Of a stretch of DNA of 64,000 nt, positions 1-8,883 are shown piece by piece. The DNA is taken from contig NZ_CP036339.1 of assembly GCF_007746075.1 (NCBI RefSeq), positions 744,001 to 808,000 of the forward strand. The letters run 5' to 3'. This stretch comes from Lacipirellula limnantheis (GTDB taxonomy: Bacteria > Planctomycetota > Planctomycetia > Pirellulales > Lacipirellulaceae). Each line of letters starts with the position of its first letter. The stretch's first letter is position 1. A program made the position numbers and the translations under genes. The notes beneath the pieces were generated by a model that was given only the letters and a program-made list of their open reading frames with translations, searched no databases and was not told the origin of the DNA.

Positions 1-1621
1 GATCGGTCAACGTGAACAGCTCGGCCAACTTGCAAAGTTCGATGTAGGCCTGGCCCATGCCGGCAACGTCTTCCTTGCGAGACAGATCGCCGGCGAGAAA
101 GCGGCGATGCGCAGCGTCGGCCCCGGCCAGCTGCGCGTCGAGACTGGCGACCGTGGCGAGGTTGACGCCGCGCAATTGGCCGACGATGGATGTCGTGGGC
201 CAATTTGAGGCTGGCTCGACCGGCATTTGCGCGACGGCCGGCGCGACCGTGGGGGTTTCTGTCGCTTCGGGCATTGGTTCGGTCGCCTCTGCAGGCGCCA
301 CGAACGGGTCCTGACGGACTGTCGAGTTGCCGCTCACGGGAGGCGTTGCTGCGAGCCCACTGGCGTCGGCGACATCGTCGGCCATCGACTCTGCGCTCGA
401 CGGCGTCTCCTCAGCCGAGTCGGCGAAGGACAGCGTTGACGAAGCCGTCGAGTCGCCGCCATCGGCGCTGCCGCTTGTTTCAACCGCAGCGGGGGGAGCT
501 AACAGACCTTGTTCAGCCAGATTGCTTTCCGGCTGCGATTGCGTGGCGGCGGGCAGCATGGCGGGCGGCAACCAATCGGCCATGCGCAGCAGATCGACCT
601 CCGGGCGCAACCAGAGCAGCGCGTACGCACCGCCAAGAATGCCGATGGCGCCGCCGCCGACGATGCCGACGAGCGTGCGAACACCCGACGAACGGCGCTG
701 GCGGCGCGGCGCGGTCGACAGATCGAGCTCTGCGAAATCGTCCGTGCGAGCAGCTGCGTCGGCATCCTCGTCGTCGACGTCATCGACCATCTCGTCGGAG
801 TTGTACGAAGCTTCGTCGACGGAAGCAGATTGTTGGTCCCAACCGTCGTCGAGCGATTCCGAGTCTTGCCGGGCGTGAACATGTTCCGCGACAGGATGCC
901 GTTCAATGTCGGTCGATTCTTCGCCCTGGTCCTCGTCGACGAACTCGGCAAACTCCTGCGCGGCCGGAATCACGTCGCGCGATTGAACCGGCTCCGCGGC
1001 GGGCGCCGCGGCCGCGACCGTTTGCGGCTTCATTAGATCGCTCAGCAGCTGATCGAGCCGGCTTCCAGCAAGCTGCAGTTTGTCGGCAGGCGTCGATGAG
1101 TCGGCCGTCAGTGCAGGATCGGCGTCGCGATAGGCGGCGTCGAGCGTCGCGCCGAACGTCGCAGCAGTCGGCGCGTGATCGTTGGGAATGACGCGATCGC
1201 CGGGCGTTTCCAAATGGAGCGATGATGCGATCTCACCATCATCGTCCGCTGCGTCAGCGTTCTCTTCGCGCTGCGGGGGCTGCAAGCCGGGCAGTTGCCA
1301 GCTAGCCGAGCTGCGCAGGAGTCGCGAAAGACGATCGTCGGCCGCCAGCGTCGGCTCGCTCGATCCGATGCCGGCGTCTTCCACGACGATTCCGAGCGGC
1401 GGCGCAGCATCAAGTTTAGCCGCGTCACTTCCCTCGCTCGACTGTGAACTCGGGGCCGAGTCATGGTCGACAACGCGGGCCTTCGGGACGGCGCGGGGAG
1501 CGACCGACGCCAATAAGAATTCGGCTTCGCAGATCGGACACTCAACCAATGACGTGGGAGCGATTCCGCTGGGCAGCTCAAGATGCGACGAACAGCGAGG
1601 GCAAAGGGTTATCGACGCCAT
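1..1621 (-). CDS. zinc-ribbon membrane protein, 3' end outside window
   Basis: The reading frame is open from the ATG at 1621 to the window edge, so about 540 N-terminal residues are visible and the C-terminus is missing. Residues 7-10 (CPRC) and 28-31 (CPIC) form a four-cysteine zinc ribbon. A long acidic, low-complexity linker rich in Ala, Asp, Glu and Ser follows. One hydrophobic membrane segment lies at about residues 314-335, and another Ala/Pro/Thr-rich stretch follows it. This order (cytoplasmic zinc ribbon, acidic linker, one membrane helix, periplasmic part) is common among planctomycete proteins of unknown function. No enzyme motif is visible in the part present. The frame was checked by hand at several points because the gene runs off the edge. 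Confidence 0.8.
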   Translation of the reverse strand, partial: MASITLCPRCSSHLELPSGIAPTSLVECPICEAEFLLASVAPRAVPKARVVDHDSAPSSQSSEGSDAAKLDAAPPLGIVVEDAGIGSSEPTLAADDRLSRLLRSSASWQLPGLQPPQREENADAADDDGEIASSLHLETPGDRVIPNDHAPTAATFGATLDAAYRDADPALTADSSTPADKLQLAGSRLDQLLSDLMKPQTVAAAAPAAEPVQSRDVIPAAQEFAEFVDEDQGEESTDIERHPVAEHVHARQDSESLDDGWDQQSASVDEASYNSDEMVDDVDDEDADAAARTDDFAELDLSTAPRRQRRSSGVRTLVGIVGGGAIGILGGAYALLWLRPEVDLLRMADWLPPAMLPAATQSQPESNLAEQGLLAPPAAVETSGSADGGDSTASSTLSFADSAEETPSSAESMADDVADASGLAATPPVSGNSTVRQDPFVAPAEATEPMPEATETPTVAPAVAQMPVEPASNWPTTSIVGQLRGVNLATVASLDAQLAGADAAHRRFLAGDLSRKEDVAGMGQAYIELCKLAELFTLTD

Positions 1622-1843
1622 AGTGTTCCTACTCTGCTCAACTCCGTTGCCGCCGACCGCCTCAATGCGGGGCGCGCTTGCCTCGTCGCCGCGGACACAG
1701 TTTAACAATACGCCGATGCCTTGTCGGCGGCAGCTATAGAATTCTAGCGGCGGCGGAGCTAGCTAGGCGGCTGCGCGCTGAACTTCGCTGCGGCAGTGAC
1801 TCGATTGCCGCCGCAGCGGCGCGCCAGCGAGGCGGTAAAATCG

Positions 1844-3358
1844 CTACAGGCCGTAAAGTTCGCCATACTTCGCCCGCATCTGCTCGATCCATGGGGCGTG
1901 GCTCAGTGGTCGGCCCGTGATCTGGAGAGCCAGTTCCCCGGCCGACCAGCGCTGGCCATGCGCGTGGATCTGTTGGCGCAGCCAATCCAGCAGCGGCCGG
2001 AACTCGCCGCGACGGAACGCAGCGGGCAGGTCGCCGAGATCTTTGTTTGCCTGCGCGAAGAATTGTCCGGCGTACAAATTGCCCAGCGAGTAAGTCGGGA
2101 AGTAGCCGAAGAGGCCAGCGCTCCAATGGACGTCCTGCAGGACGCCGTCGGCATCATTGGGGGGGGTGATGCCGAGGTAGCGCTGATATTTCTCGTTCCA
2201 GGCTCCCGGCAACTCGGCGGGTTGGAGATCGCCTTCGATCAGCGCCCGCTCCAGTTCAAAACGGATGAGAATATGAAGATTGTACGTCACTTCATCAGCG
2301 TCGACGCGGATCAGCGAAGGGCGCACTTCGTTGATGGCGCCGTAGAAAGCGTCGAGCGAGACCCCCTTCAGCGAGGCGAACGCAGTTTGCGCCTGCGGCA
2401 GAAAATGCTCCCAGAACGCCCGACTCCGGCCGACCTGATTCTCCCACATGCGGGACTGCGATTCATGGATGCCCAGCGACACCGCTTCGCCAGTCGGCAG
2501 ACCGAACTGATCGGCGGGCAAACCTTGCTCGTATAAGCCGTGGCCCGCCTCGTGCAAGATGCTGAAAAACGCATCGCCGAAGTCGTGAAGGTTGTAACGC
2601 GTGGTAATGCGCTGGTCGCGCGGACCGGCGCCGGCGCAGAAGGGATGATCGGTGACGTCGAGTCGGCCGGCTTCGTAATCGAAACCGATTGCCGCCGACG
2701 CTGCTTTGCCGAAGGCTTCCTGGGCGTCGAGGGGAAATTCCTTCTTCAGCAACTCACCGTCAGGCTTCCGCGAGCTGCCGACGATTTGCTCGACCAGCGG
2801 AGTCAGCGCGTCGCGCAGGCCAGCGAGCGCGGGACCGACTTCGGCGGTCGTGGCCCCAGGTTCGTAGTCGTCGAGCAGCGCATCGTACGGCGTGACGGCA
2901 AAGCCGATGGCGGCGGCCTCCTGGCGTTTGAGCTCGACGGTTTTTTCGAGCAACGGGCGGAACTTCGCGAAATCGTCCGCCTTGCGGGCTTCGACCCACA
3001 TCTGTTGGCCGAGCACGGCGGTGCGCGACAGCTCTTCGACTAGCGACTGCGGCAGCTTCGTTTTCTTGTCGTACTGACGCTGAAGTTGCCGGATGACCGT
3101 GCCGCTCTCACTGTGGCGATCTGCCGCCAGCGGGCTGTCGGCGAGCGCGGCGAGCCATTCGCCCACGGCGGGGTTGGTTTGCCGTTTGTGAATCTCGCCC
3201 GCGAGGTACGAAATCTGCTCGGCGCGGTAGTCGCCGCCGGCGGGGGGCATCTTGGTCCGCTCGTCCCATTCGAGCAGGCCCATGATGCTGGCAAGCTTCG
3301 CGGTTTCACGCGCGTTGCTGCAGAGAGATTCGTACGCAGCGGTATGATTGGCGGGCAC
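1844..3358 (-). CDS. M32 family metallocarboxypeptidase (carboxypeptidase Taq type)
   Basis: The 504-residue protein has the usual length of the M32 family, zinc carboxypeptidases that remove C-terminal residues from peptides. The zinc-binding HEAGH motif sits near residue 267 in the context ILHEAGHGLYEQGL. The family stretches HESQSRMWEN and IRVDADEVTYNLHI follow in the expected order. The N-terminal IMGLLEWDERTKMPP stretch is also typical of this family. There is no signal peptide, so a cytoplasmic enzyme in peptide turnover is expected. It is a single gene with no close partner; the upstream zinc-ribbon gene reads the same way beyond a 220-base gap. Confidence 0.95.
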   Translation of the reverse strand: MPANHTAAYESLCSNARETAKLASIMGLLEWDERTKMPPAGGDYRAEQISYLAGEIHKRQTNPAVGEWLAALADSPLAADRHSESGTVIRQLQRQYDKKTKLPQSLVEELSRTAVLGQQMWVEARKADDFAKFRPLLEKTVELKRQEAAAIGFAVTPYDALLDDYEPGATTAEVGPALAGLRDALTPLVEQIVGSSRKPDGELLKKEFPLDAQEAFGKAASAAIGFDYEAGRLDVTDHPFCAGAGPRDQRITTRYNLHDFGDAFFSILHEAGHGLYEQGLPADQFGLPTGEAVSLGIHESQSRMWENQVGRSRAFWEHFLPQAQTAFASLKGVSLDAFYGAINEVRPSLIRVDADEVTYNLHILIRFELERALIEGDLQPAELPGAWNEKYQRYLGITPPNDADGVLQDVHWSAGLFGYFPTYSLGNLYAGQFFAQANKDLGDLPAAFRRGEFRPLLDWLRQQIHAHGQRWSAGELALQITGRPLSHAPWIEQMRAKYGELYGL

Positions 3359-3582
3359 AGTGCGGGCTCCGAGGGACTATTTCTGAGGATCAATCGCTGA
3401 GGAAATGATCTGAGCGAATAGCCAGAATTGGAAACCATCGGTTCCGCTCTCGCAACCGTCGGTGCATGCTATAGGGCGCTCCGGCGATTCTTCGGGAATT
3501 GCCACGCGAAGGCGAGAATTTGACGCTTCCCGGCGGCTGGAGATAAACTTGCAGGTAGGCCCTTTACTCGCGAGCTGGAACC

Positions 3583-3822
3583 ATGGATTCTCAACCGACT
3601 ATCTTCGACCTCGGGATCGACCAGTGGAGCGTTGACGCTCGCTTGAGGTTGATTGACGAAATCCGGGAAAGCCTGCCTGCTGGTGCTGGGGAAGAGAGCA
3701 GCGAAGAATGGTCGGATGAACTCAAACAGCTGATTGACGAGCGGCTGGCGGCGGCGGAGGCGAATCCCGAAGCTTCCCGGCCTTGGCGAGAGGTGATGGC
3801 TGAACTCAAGGCCCGGCGATGA
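3583..3822 (+). CDS. addiction module antitoxin-like protein (TIGR02574 type)
   Basis: This is a 79-residue acidic protein. Its N-terminal half carries the pattern seen in the putative addiction module component family (LSxxxRLxLIDEI-SL, here WSVDARLRLIDEIRESL). A Glu-rich region and the ending IDERLAAAEANPEASRPW-EV follow, which are diagnostic of this antitoxin group. It overlaps the downstream RelE/ParE-like toxin by four bases (ATGA at 3819), so the two are translationally coupled. It is expected to bind and neutralise the toxin and probably to repress the operon. No inverted-repeat operator was picked out by eye. Confidence 0.88.
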   Translation: MDSQPTIFDLGIDQWSVDARLRLIDEIRESLPAGAGEESSEEWSDELKQLIDERLAAAEANPEASRPWREVMAELKARR

Positions 3823-4124
3823 GCGATCGCCCTCTCTTCATTAGGCCCGAGGCCAAACAAGACTTGGGCGAAGCTCGCGCTTGGTACGATCAGCAGCAAG
3901 AAGGCCTGGGCAGCGAGTTCCTGGCGAAAGTCTACGAACGTTTTGAAGAGATCGAGCAGTCGCCTCAGCACTATGCAGCGGGCTATCACGGAGTTCGCGC
4001 CGCGAACGTCGACCGCTTTCCCTACATCGTGCGGTTCGCTGAAATCAACTCTCGAATCGAAGTGATCGCCGTTCACCACGGCAGCCGAAATCCAAGCGAG
4101 TGGCGTCGCCGCGCTGGCAACTGA
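3819..4124 (+). CDS. RelE/ParE-family toxin
   Basis: The 101-residue protein begins with a beta strand and helix typical of ParE/RelE toxins (IRPEAKQDLGEARAWYDQQ). It continues with the helix GLGSEFLAKVYERFEEIEQSP and the strands FPYIVRFAEINSRIEVIAVHHGSRNP; the final HGSRNPxxW is a family hallmark. The gene starts inside the stop region of the antitoxin gene. Family members either cleave mRNA at the ribosome or poison gyrase; which applies here cannot be read from sequence. The frame is intact, so the pair is likely functional, unlike the decayed pair near 34 kb. Confidence 0.9.
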   Translation: MSDRPLFIRPEAKQDLGEARAWYDQQQEGLGSEFLAKVYERFEEIEQSPQHYAAGYHGVRAANVDRFPYIVRFAEINSRIEVIAVHHGSRNPSEWRRRAGN

Positions 4125-4133
4125 AAGTCCCCC

Positions 4134-4823
4134 ATGCTCGACATCCTCGTGATTGCCCCCCACCCCGACGACGCCGAGCTCGGCATGGGGGGGGCCATCA
4201 TGAAGTTCATCGCCGAGGGGCGCCGCGTCGGCGTGCTCGACCTCACCAGCGGCGAACCGACGCCGCATGGGTCGCTGGAGATTCGCGCCCGCGAAACGGC
4301 GGCTGCGACGAAGATCATGGGGCTCGAGTGGCGCGAGAATCTCGGCCTGCCCAACCGCAGTCTGGAGCCGACGCTCGAAAATCGCGCCAAGCTCGCCGCC
4401 GTCTTTCGCCGCGAGAAGCCGAAGTGGCTCTTCGCCCCGTATTGGATCGATGCGCATCCCGATCACGTCGCCGCGACGGAACTGATCGAGGCGGCCCGCT
4501 TTTGGTCGAAGCTCACGAAGACCGATCTCCCAGGCGAGCCGCATCACCCGCAGCGGATTTACAACTACTACTGCATCCATCTAAAGCAGGCGCTGCAGCC
4601 GGCGTTCGTGCTCGACATCACCGCCGAGTGGGACCGCAAGCTGGCGTCGGTGCGAGCGTACGAGACCCAGTTCATCACCGGCCGGCCGACGGCGTCGCCG
4701 ACCTTCTTTGAGCATTTCGAAGCCGAGGCGGCCTACTGGGGCAAGACGATCGGCGTGCGTTATGGGGAGCCGTTTACGAGCCGCGAGCCGATTGGGATGC
4801 GGTCGATGGGGGAGTTGGTGTAG
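4134..4823 (+). CDS. PIG-L family deacetylase (BshB1-like)
   Basis: The 229-residue protein has the zinc-binding motif AHPDDAELGMGG at residues 8-19 and a later HPDHVAA motif, the signature of the LmbE/PIG-L N-acetylglucosaminyl deacetylase fold. The stretch VGVLDLTSGEPTPHGS and the C-terminal ETQF-TG resemble BshB1, which deacetylates GlcNAc-malate in bacillithiol synthesis. Whether this organism makes bacillithiol is not shown here; a bshA or bshC gene is not in the window. The start lies nine bases after the toxin stop, so co-transcription is possible, though a functional link is unlikely. The general fold is certain, the substrate is inferred. Confidence 0.85.
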   Translation: MLDILVIAPHPDDAELGMGGAIMKFIAEGRRVGVLDLTSGEPTPHGSLEIRARETAAATKIMGLEWRENLGLPNRSLEPTLENRAKLAAVFRREKPKWLFAPYWIDAHPDHVAATELIEAARFWSKLTKTDLPGEPHHPQRIYNYYCIHLKQALQPAFVLDITAEWDRKLASVRAYETQFITGRPTASPTFFEHFEAEAAYWGKTIGVRYGEPFTSREPIGMRSMGELV

Positions 4824-4875
4824 CTCGCGAATTCCTGTAGAGATGGTTGCAGGCTAATCGTGCTATAATAGAGGT

Positions 4876-5079
4876 ATGACCGACCGCAGCCATTGGCAGT
4901 TCCGTAAATCGACGTTGGCCGAGCAAGGCAATGAGGATGATCTAGCCGAAATGACGGCTGACGAGCGCGTCGGGATGATGTGGCAACTTGCGCTCGATGC
5001 CTGGGCCATGAAGGGTGAGCCAGTTGTTGAACCAAGACTTCAGCGAAATGTTGTCCGAATTATTCGCGGCGGACGCTGA
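4876..5079 (+). CDS. small conserved protein upstream of nucleotidyltransferase
   Basis: This 67-residue protein contains the stretch NEDDLAEMTADERVGMMWQ followed by LALDAWAMKGEPV and a basic tail. I recognise it as a small planctomycete protein that regularly precedes a nucleotidyltransferase-like gene, as it does here. Its last 65 bases overlap the start of the next gene in another frame, so the two are almost certainly co-expressed. It has no membrane segment or known catalytic motif. A partner role to the downstream protein (antitoxin-like or scaffold) is a guess from gene order only. Confidence 0.65.
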   Translation: MTDRSHWQFRKSTLAEQGNEDDLAEMTADERVGMMWQLALDAWAMKGEPVVEPRLQRNVVRIIRGGR

Positions 5080-5476
5080 GTTTTTGCTGGTTGGGGCCTA
5101 TGCCCTCTCTGCGTACGGCTTTTCTCGCGCCACCGGCGACCTCGACATTTGGGTGCGCCCGACGCCGGAGAACGCCGTTAAAGTTTGGCAAGCGCTCAAG
5201 GCGTTTCAAGCTCCGGTGCGCAACGTGACCGTTGAGGATTTTCACACGCCAGACGTAGTGTTCCAAATTGGCGTTGAGCCTGGGCGAATCGACATCCTGA
5301 CTTCGATTAGCGGCGTCGAATTCGACGACGCCTGGAACGAGAGGAAGTATCGAACGCTAAGCGGACTGAATGTTCCGTTGCTCAGCAAACCTCACCTTCT
5401 TGCCAACAAGTTGGCTTCTGGGCGTCCAAAAGATATTGGGGATGCCGGTTGGTTAAAGAAGAATCTGAATGACTGA
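5015..5476 (+). CDS. nucleotidyltransferase-fold protein (DUF6036-like)
   Basis: The 153-residue protein has the core VGAYALSAYGFSRATGDLDIW, which matches the nucleotidyltransferase-superfamily pattern of a glycine-rich turn followed by an Asp-x-Asp pair. Later conserved parts are GRIDILTSISGVEFDDAW and a C-terminal LLANKLASGRPKDIGD, as in the DUF6036/AbiEii-like group. Such proteins occur in toxin-antitoxin-like pairs and as stand-alone enzymes; the substrate is unknown. The GTG at 5015 was taken because homologues start with MSQLLN-DFSEML; the ATG at 5048 is the alternative. It overlaps the preceding small gene by 65 bases and the next gene by 8. Confidence 0.75.
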   Translation: MSQLLNQDFSEMLSELFAADAEFLLVGAYALSAYGFSRATGDLDIWVRPTPENAVKVWQALKAFQAPVRNVTVEDFHTPDVVFQIGVEPGRIDILTSISGVEFDDAWNERKYRTLSGLNVPLLSKPHLLANKLASGRPKDIGDAGWLKKNLND

Positions 5477-5852
5477 CGAACCGGTGAAACCCGATCCGTC
5501 ATTGAAAAGGCCAAGACGGCGATTTAGCTTTTCGCTGAAGATGCTGTTGGTCGTCACGACGCTTGTCGCTGCCGGGGCGGCAGTTGCGGCCAACTACCCA
5601 GTAATAGCTGCGGTTATCATTTTAACGCTAGTTTGGGAACTGGGCCTGCCTTGGGCGTTGCAGACGACTACAAAATATTTGGGGCAGAAGCGGTATCGGA
5701 AAGCGACCCTCAGCATTTCTCTGAGCTTTGTCATCGCCTGTGCTGCCTGGGCACTTCTGCGCGGCATCGGACCAGCAATTCTCGGAGTTGTGTTTGGGAG
5801 CCTTTTCGCATTCTTAGTTTGGATTGTGGGCTTTGAAAATGAGAAAGAGTAG
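5469..5852 (+). CDS. small membrane protein, unknown
   Basis: This 127-residue protein has an Arg/Lys-rich cytoplasmic N-terminus (RPRRRFSFSLKMLL) leading into a first membrane helix, a second at about residues 45-65, and a further hydrophobic stretch at about 83-118. The RRF-FSL motif before the first helix is a recurring start of planctomycete membrane proteins. It overlaps the upstream nucleotidyltransferase gene by eight bases and so belongs to the same transcription unit. No function can be given. Confidence 0.6.
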   Translation: MTDEPVKPDPSLKRPRRRFSFSLKMLLVVTTLVAAGAAVAANYPVIAAVIILTLVWELGLPWALQTTTKYLGQKRYRKATLSISLSFVIACAAWALLRGIGPAILGVVFGSLFAFLVWIVGFENEKE

Positions 5853-6036
5853 TTTCGCCGAGATTGTACAGGCGTTTTGAGTCGCGCTACCTGAATTCCT
5901 CAAGCGACCCTGCCAATTCTGCCGATCCTACCGACTGACGCGCACCAGCGGCTCGTGCTTGCACTCCGCCTGCCGTCAACAACCGTGCCTCGAATGAAAG
6001 GGGGGCTCCTTTCATTGCGGTAGGTTCTTCTCCATC

Positions 6037-7311
6037 GTGCTGCGCCACTTGCTACAGCTGCTAGCAGTTTGCTGCTCGCTCGCGCTTTGCGGCGGTTGCC
6101 AGGTCTTGCTCCCTGAGATCACTCAGGAGCCGACGATTCGCAACCCCTTTCCGCAGCTGCGCCGCGTCGCCGTGGCGCCGTTCTTCAATCAAAGCGACGC
6201 GCCGACCGTCGATGGCCGCGAATTCGCGATGGCGTACTTTACCGAGCTCCAGCTAACGCCGGGGTTTGAAGTGGTGCCCCTCGGCGTCGTCGAAGAGGCG
6301 ATCATCGCCCACCGCATCGACCTGAGTCGGCCGGGCGAAGCTCGCCGGCTGGGTCAAGTCCTCGGCGTCGACGCGGTCGCTATCGGCGCCGTCATCGACT
6401 ACGCCGAGTACTATCCGCCGCGCGTCGGCATGCGCGTCGAGTGGTACGCGGCGAACCCCGGGTTCCACGAGATTCCGGCCGGCTACGGCCTGCCGTGGGG
6501 AACGCCGGAGGAAGAATTCATTCCCGACTCGCTGGTCTACGAATCGCAGATGGCCCTGTTCCGCGCCGAGTTCCAGGGCCGCTCGCCCGAGTGCGACGAG
6601 GCGTGCCAGCCGTTGCCGGCGCCGCCGAACGGCGCGCAACAAGCGCCCGCGGCGCCGCTCGTCGATCCGTCGTTGCGCGAGGACCACGACGGCGACGACG
6701 CCGCCGATGATGAGGAAGGCCCCGCACTGTCGCCCGAGGACAATCCGTTCTTCGATCCCGGGCAAACATCGAGCCTGCGCGTCGTCGACGAAAACGTTCA
6801 GCCCGCGCAACTCGAAGTCGAGATGCCGCCAACGGCGCCAGCGCCAAAGAAAGCAAAACGGACGGCCCAACGACCGCCGGCCCCCAGCGCCGCAGGCGCC
6901 GCTAGTGGAGCGGCCGCCGTTGCAACCGCGCCAGTCGCTGCCGCCGGCGCCGCCGCTGCAGCCGTTGCAGGCGCTCCGCTCATGCCCGAACCGTGCCCCT
7001 GCGGGCCGGAAAACGACTACGCCGGACTTTACGCCATTGGCCCTGGTCGAGCCGACTGCATTCCGTTCAACGGGCCGGTGCTCTCGCACACGGGCATCTA
7101 CAACGGGGCCGACGACAAGGTCACCGAGGCCCTGGAAGGGTACGTCTTCTTCCGCGACGATCTCCGCTACGGCGGCTGGCAGCCCTACCTCTCGCGCAGC
7201 AACGAATACATCCGTTTCTGCTGTCACATGCACATCAGCGAAATGCTTTCAGCGCGCGGCGGCGGCAGCGCGAAAATGGATGTGCTGATGCGCTGGCCCG
7301 AACGCCGATAA
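6037..7311 (+). CDS. lipoprotein with LpoB/CsgG-like domain and low-complexity linker
   Basis: The 424-residue protein starts with a GTG codon, a signal sequence and a lipobox (LALCGGC, Cys at about residue 21), so it should be lipid-anchored. Residues 40-130 (LRRVAVAPFFNQSDAPTVDG and following, then LGVDAVAIGAVIDY) resemble the penicillin-binding-protein activator LpoB / CsgG-type alpha-beta fold. A Pro/Ala-rich low-complexity linker spans about residues 190-325. A separate C-terminal domain follows with the stretch FNGPVLSHTGIYNGADDKVTEALEGYVFFRDDLRYGGWQ. No charged catalytic set is visible. A role in the envelope is likely. Confidence 0.7.
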   Translation: MLRHLLQLLAVCCSLALCGGCQVLLPEITQEPTIRNPFPQLRRVAVAPFFNQSDAPTVDGREFAMAYFTELQLTPGFEVVPLGVVEEAIIAHRIDLSRPGEARRLGQVLGVDAVAIGAVIDYAEYYPPRVGMRVEWYAANPGFHEIPAGYGLPWGTPEEEFIPDSLVYESQMALFRAEFQGRSPECDEACQPLPAPPNGAQQAPAAPLVDPSLREDHDGDDAADDEEGPALSPEDNPFFDPGQTSSLRVVDENVQPAQLEVEMPPTAPAPKKAKRTAQRPPAPSAAGAASGAAAVATAPVAAAGAAAAAVAGAPLMPEPCPCGPENDYAGLYAIGPGRADCIPFNGPVLSHTGIYNGADDKVTEALEGYVFFRDDLRYGGWQPYLSRSNEYIRFCCHMHISEMLSARGGGSAKMDVLMRWPERR

Positions 7312-7593
7312 GGCGTTAGGAGTCTGGTTCGGTCGGCGCGAACGGGCGACATAATCGTCACAATCGCGCAGGCGTCGCCGACGCACACGAAAGTGAGCGG
7401 AGCCAAACTTCGAGCGTACGAGAGTCGAGCGCGAACGGGATCAATGAAGATCCCTTTCCATCTCAGGCCGAGCATCAAGGACGACCGTGAGCGCACAAGG
7501 CCCTTCGCCACGGCGGCCGCCCACCACTGCAGCCAACGCTACGAGCGACGCACGTCGGCTGCCCACTGCTGCCGCTAGGAGGCCCCGCAAGCC

Positions 7594-7845
7594 GTGAACG
7601 ACGACATCAATGTGCTAGCGCTCGTTAAGGGACGCGAGCGTTATATCTTCCTGTACGAAGATTCCCAACGCGCCGAAGCGCTCCGCACGCTCGGCCGCTT
7701 CGCCTCGAATCCGGAACTGAGCTTTACCTGGTACGACGCGGCCGTACTCAGCCAGAAAGTGCGCAATAGCTCCTCCGAGAGCGTTCCCGAGATGAAGGCC
7801 TCGTTGCCGCGACGCATGAACCTGCCGCAGCCGAGCGACGATTGA
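7594..7845 (+). CDS. small conserved hypothetical protein
   Basis: This is an 83-residue cytoplasmic protein with the conserved-looking core LALVKGRERYIFLYEDSQRAEALRTLGRFASNPELSFTWYDAAVL. It starts with GTG, preceded by a strong AGGAGG ribosome binding site at 7577-7582. I recognise the pattern from other planctomycetes, where it often lies close to a XerC/D-type recombinase gene, as here. No function is known to me. The last ten residues are not conserved-looking. Confidence 0.7.
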   Translation: MNDDINVLALVKGRERYIFLYEDSQRAEALRTLGRFASNPELSFTWYDAAVLSQKVRNSSSESVPEMKASLPRRMNLPQPSDD

Positions 7846-7858
7846 GGCTGACGCCTCG

Positions 7859-7955
7859 TTGCTAGATGCTGGTCGCTGGATGCTGGAGAAGGCCGTTCGA
7901 CTTGGCCGACGCAAGCGGCAGCCATCTAGCAACCAGTATCTAGCATCGAGCATCC
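7859..7955. repeat. imperfect inverted repeat of the CTAGATGCTGG type
   Basis: Two arms built from the short word GCTAGATGCTGG and its variants face each other (7859-7886 and 7922-7955) between two genes. Each arm is itself a run of near-repeats of about 9-11 bases. It belongs to the same architectural class as the other word-built inverted repeats in this window but uses different words. It ends just before the recombinase start codon, so it will be in that gene's leader. Confidence 0.75.
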
Positions 7956-7969
7956 CTCGCCCACCCGCC

Positions 7970-8869
7970 ATGCAACGCCAGATCGCGCAGTTCCTGACGT
8001 ACATGCGCGTCGAGCGAGGCGCTTCCGACTACACGGTGAAGAGTTACCGCGAAGACCTCGTCGCGGCCGCCGACTATTTCACTGAAGAGGACGGAAGCTG
8101 TCCCGATCCCGCGTCCATCACCGCGGTCGAACTGCGCGGGTTCCTGTCGGCGCTGCACGAAGCGGGTTACGCAAAAACCTCGATCGCTCGCAAGCTGGCG
8201 TCCCTCCGTAGCTTTTACCGCTACGGTCAGCGCGAGGGGTGGGCGGCGAGCAACCCGGCGCGTGCGCTGCGCAACCCGCGCAAGGGCCGCTCACTCCCCC
8301 ACTTCCTGACGACCGACGAGATCGGCACGCTCCTCGGGGCGCCGCCGGCCGAGTCGCCGATGGGACTTCGCGATCGGGCGATCCTCGAGACGATGTACTC
8401 GGGCGGCCTCCGCGTGAGCGAGCTGGTCGGCCTTTCCGACGCCGACGTCGATCTCGCTCAAGGCATCTTGCTAGTCAAAGGCAAGGGACGCCGCGAACGC
8501 CTCTCGCCGCTCGGTTCGTACGCTGCCAAGGCGCTGAAGGCGTGGTTGCGGATCCGCAAAATTTCTCCCGGCGAGAAGCAGGGCCGCGAGGCCCCCGTCT
8601 TCACCAACCGCTTCGGCCACCGGCTCACTACGCGCAGCGTCGGTCGGATGCTGGAAAAGTACCTCAAAGAAACGGGCCTCGACCGCCGTACGAGCCCCCA
8701 CACGCTCCGCCACAGTTTCGCGACCCACCTCCTCGACCGCGGCGCCGACATCCGCAGCGTGCAGGAACTACTGGGCCACAAAAGCCTGGTGACGACGCAG
8801 ATCTATACGCACGTCAGCACCGCCAATCTTCGCGCGGCTTACGAGAAGGCCCATCCGCGGGCGAATTGA
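7970..8869 (+). CDS. tyrosine recombinase XerC/XerD
   Basis: The 299-residue protein has the N-terminal SAM-like DNA-binding domain (residues about 3-90) and a C-terminal catalytic domain with all the tyrosine recombinase residues: Arg in SGGLRVSELVGL, His and Arg in HTLRHSFATHLL, His in LLGHKSL and Tyr in IYTHVS. The length fits chromosome-dimer resolvases XerC/XerD. The ATG at 7970 is preferred over an upstream in-frame ATG at 7859, because translation upstream would read through an inverted repeat. The extra helix that marks integron integrases before the last catalytic patch is not seen, so this is not the integrase for the cassette array at 43-48 kb. Confidence 0.92.
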   Translation: MQRQIAQFLTYMRVERGASDYTVKSYREDLVAAADYFTEEDGSCPDPASITAVELRGFLSALHEAGYAKTSIARKLASLRSFYRYGQREGWAASNPARALRNPRKGRSLPHFLTTDEIGTLLGAPPAESPMGLRDRAILETMYSGGLRVSELVGLSDADVDLAQGILLVKGKGRRERLSPLGSYAAKALKAWLRIRKISPGEKQGREAPVFTNRFGHRLTTRSVGRMLEKYLKETGLDRRTSPHTLRHSFATHLLDRGADIRSVQELLGHKSLVTTQIYTHVSTANLRAAYEKAHPRAN

Positions 8870-8883
8870 AATGCGAGGGGATT

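Noticed and set aside
3819..4823. Toxin, antitoxin and PIG-L deacetylase considered as one functional system
   Set aside because: Only the short gap suggests it; TA pairs often sit beside unrelated genes.
7970..8869. XerC/D gene considered as integrase for the cassette array
   Set aside because: It is 34 kb from the array and lacks the insertion typical of integron integrases; the normal Xer pattern fits.
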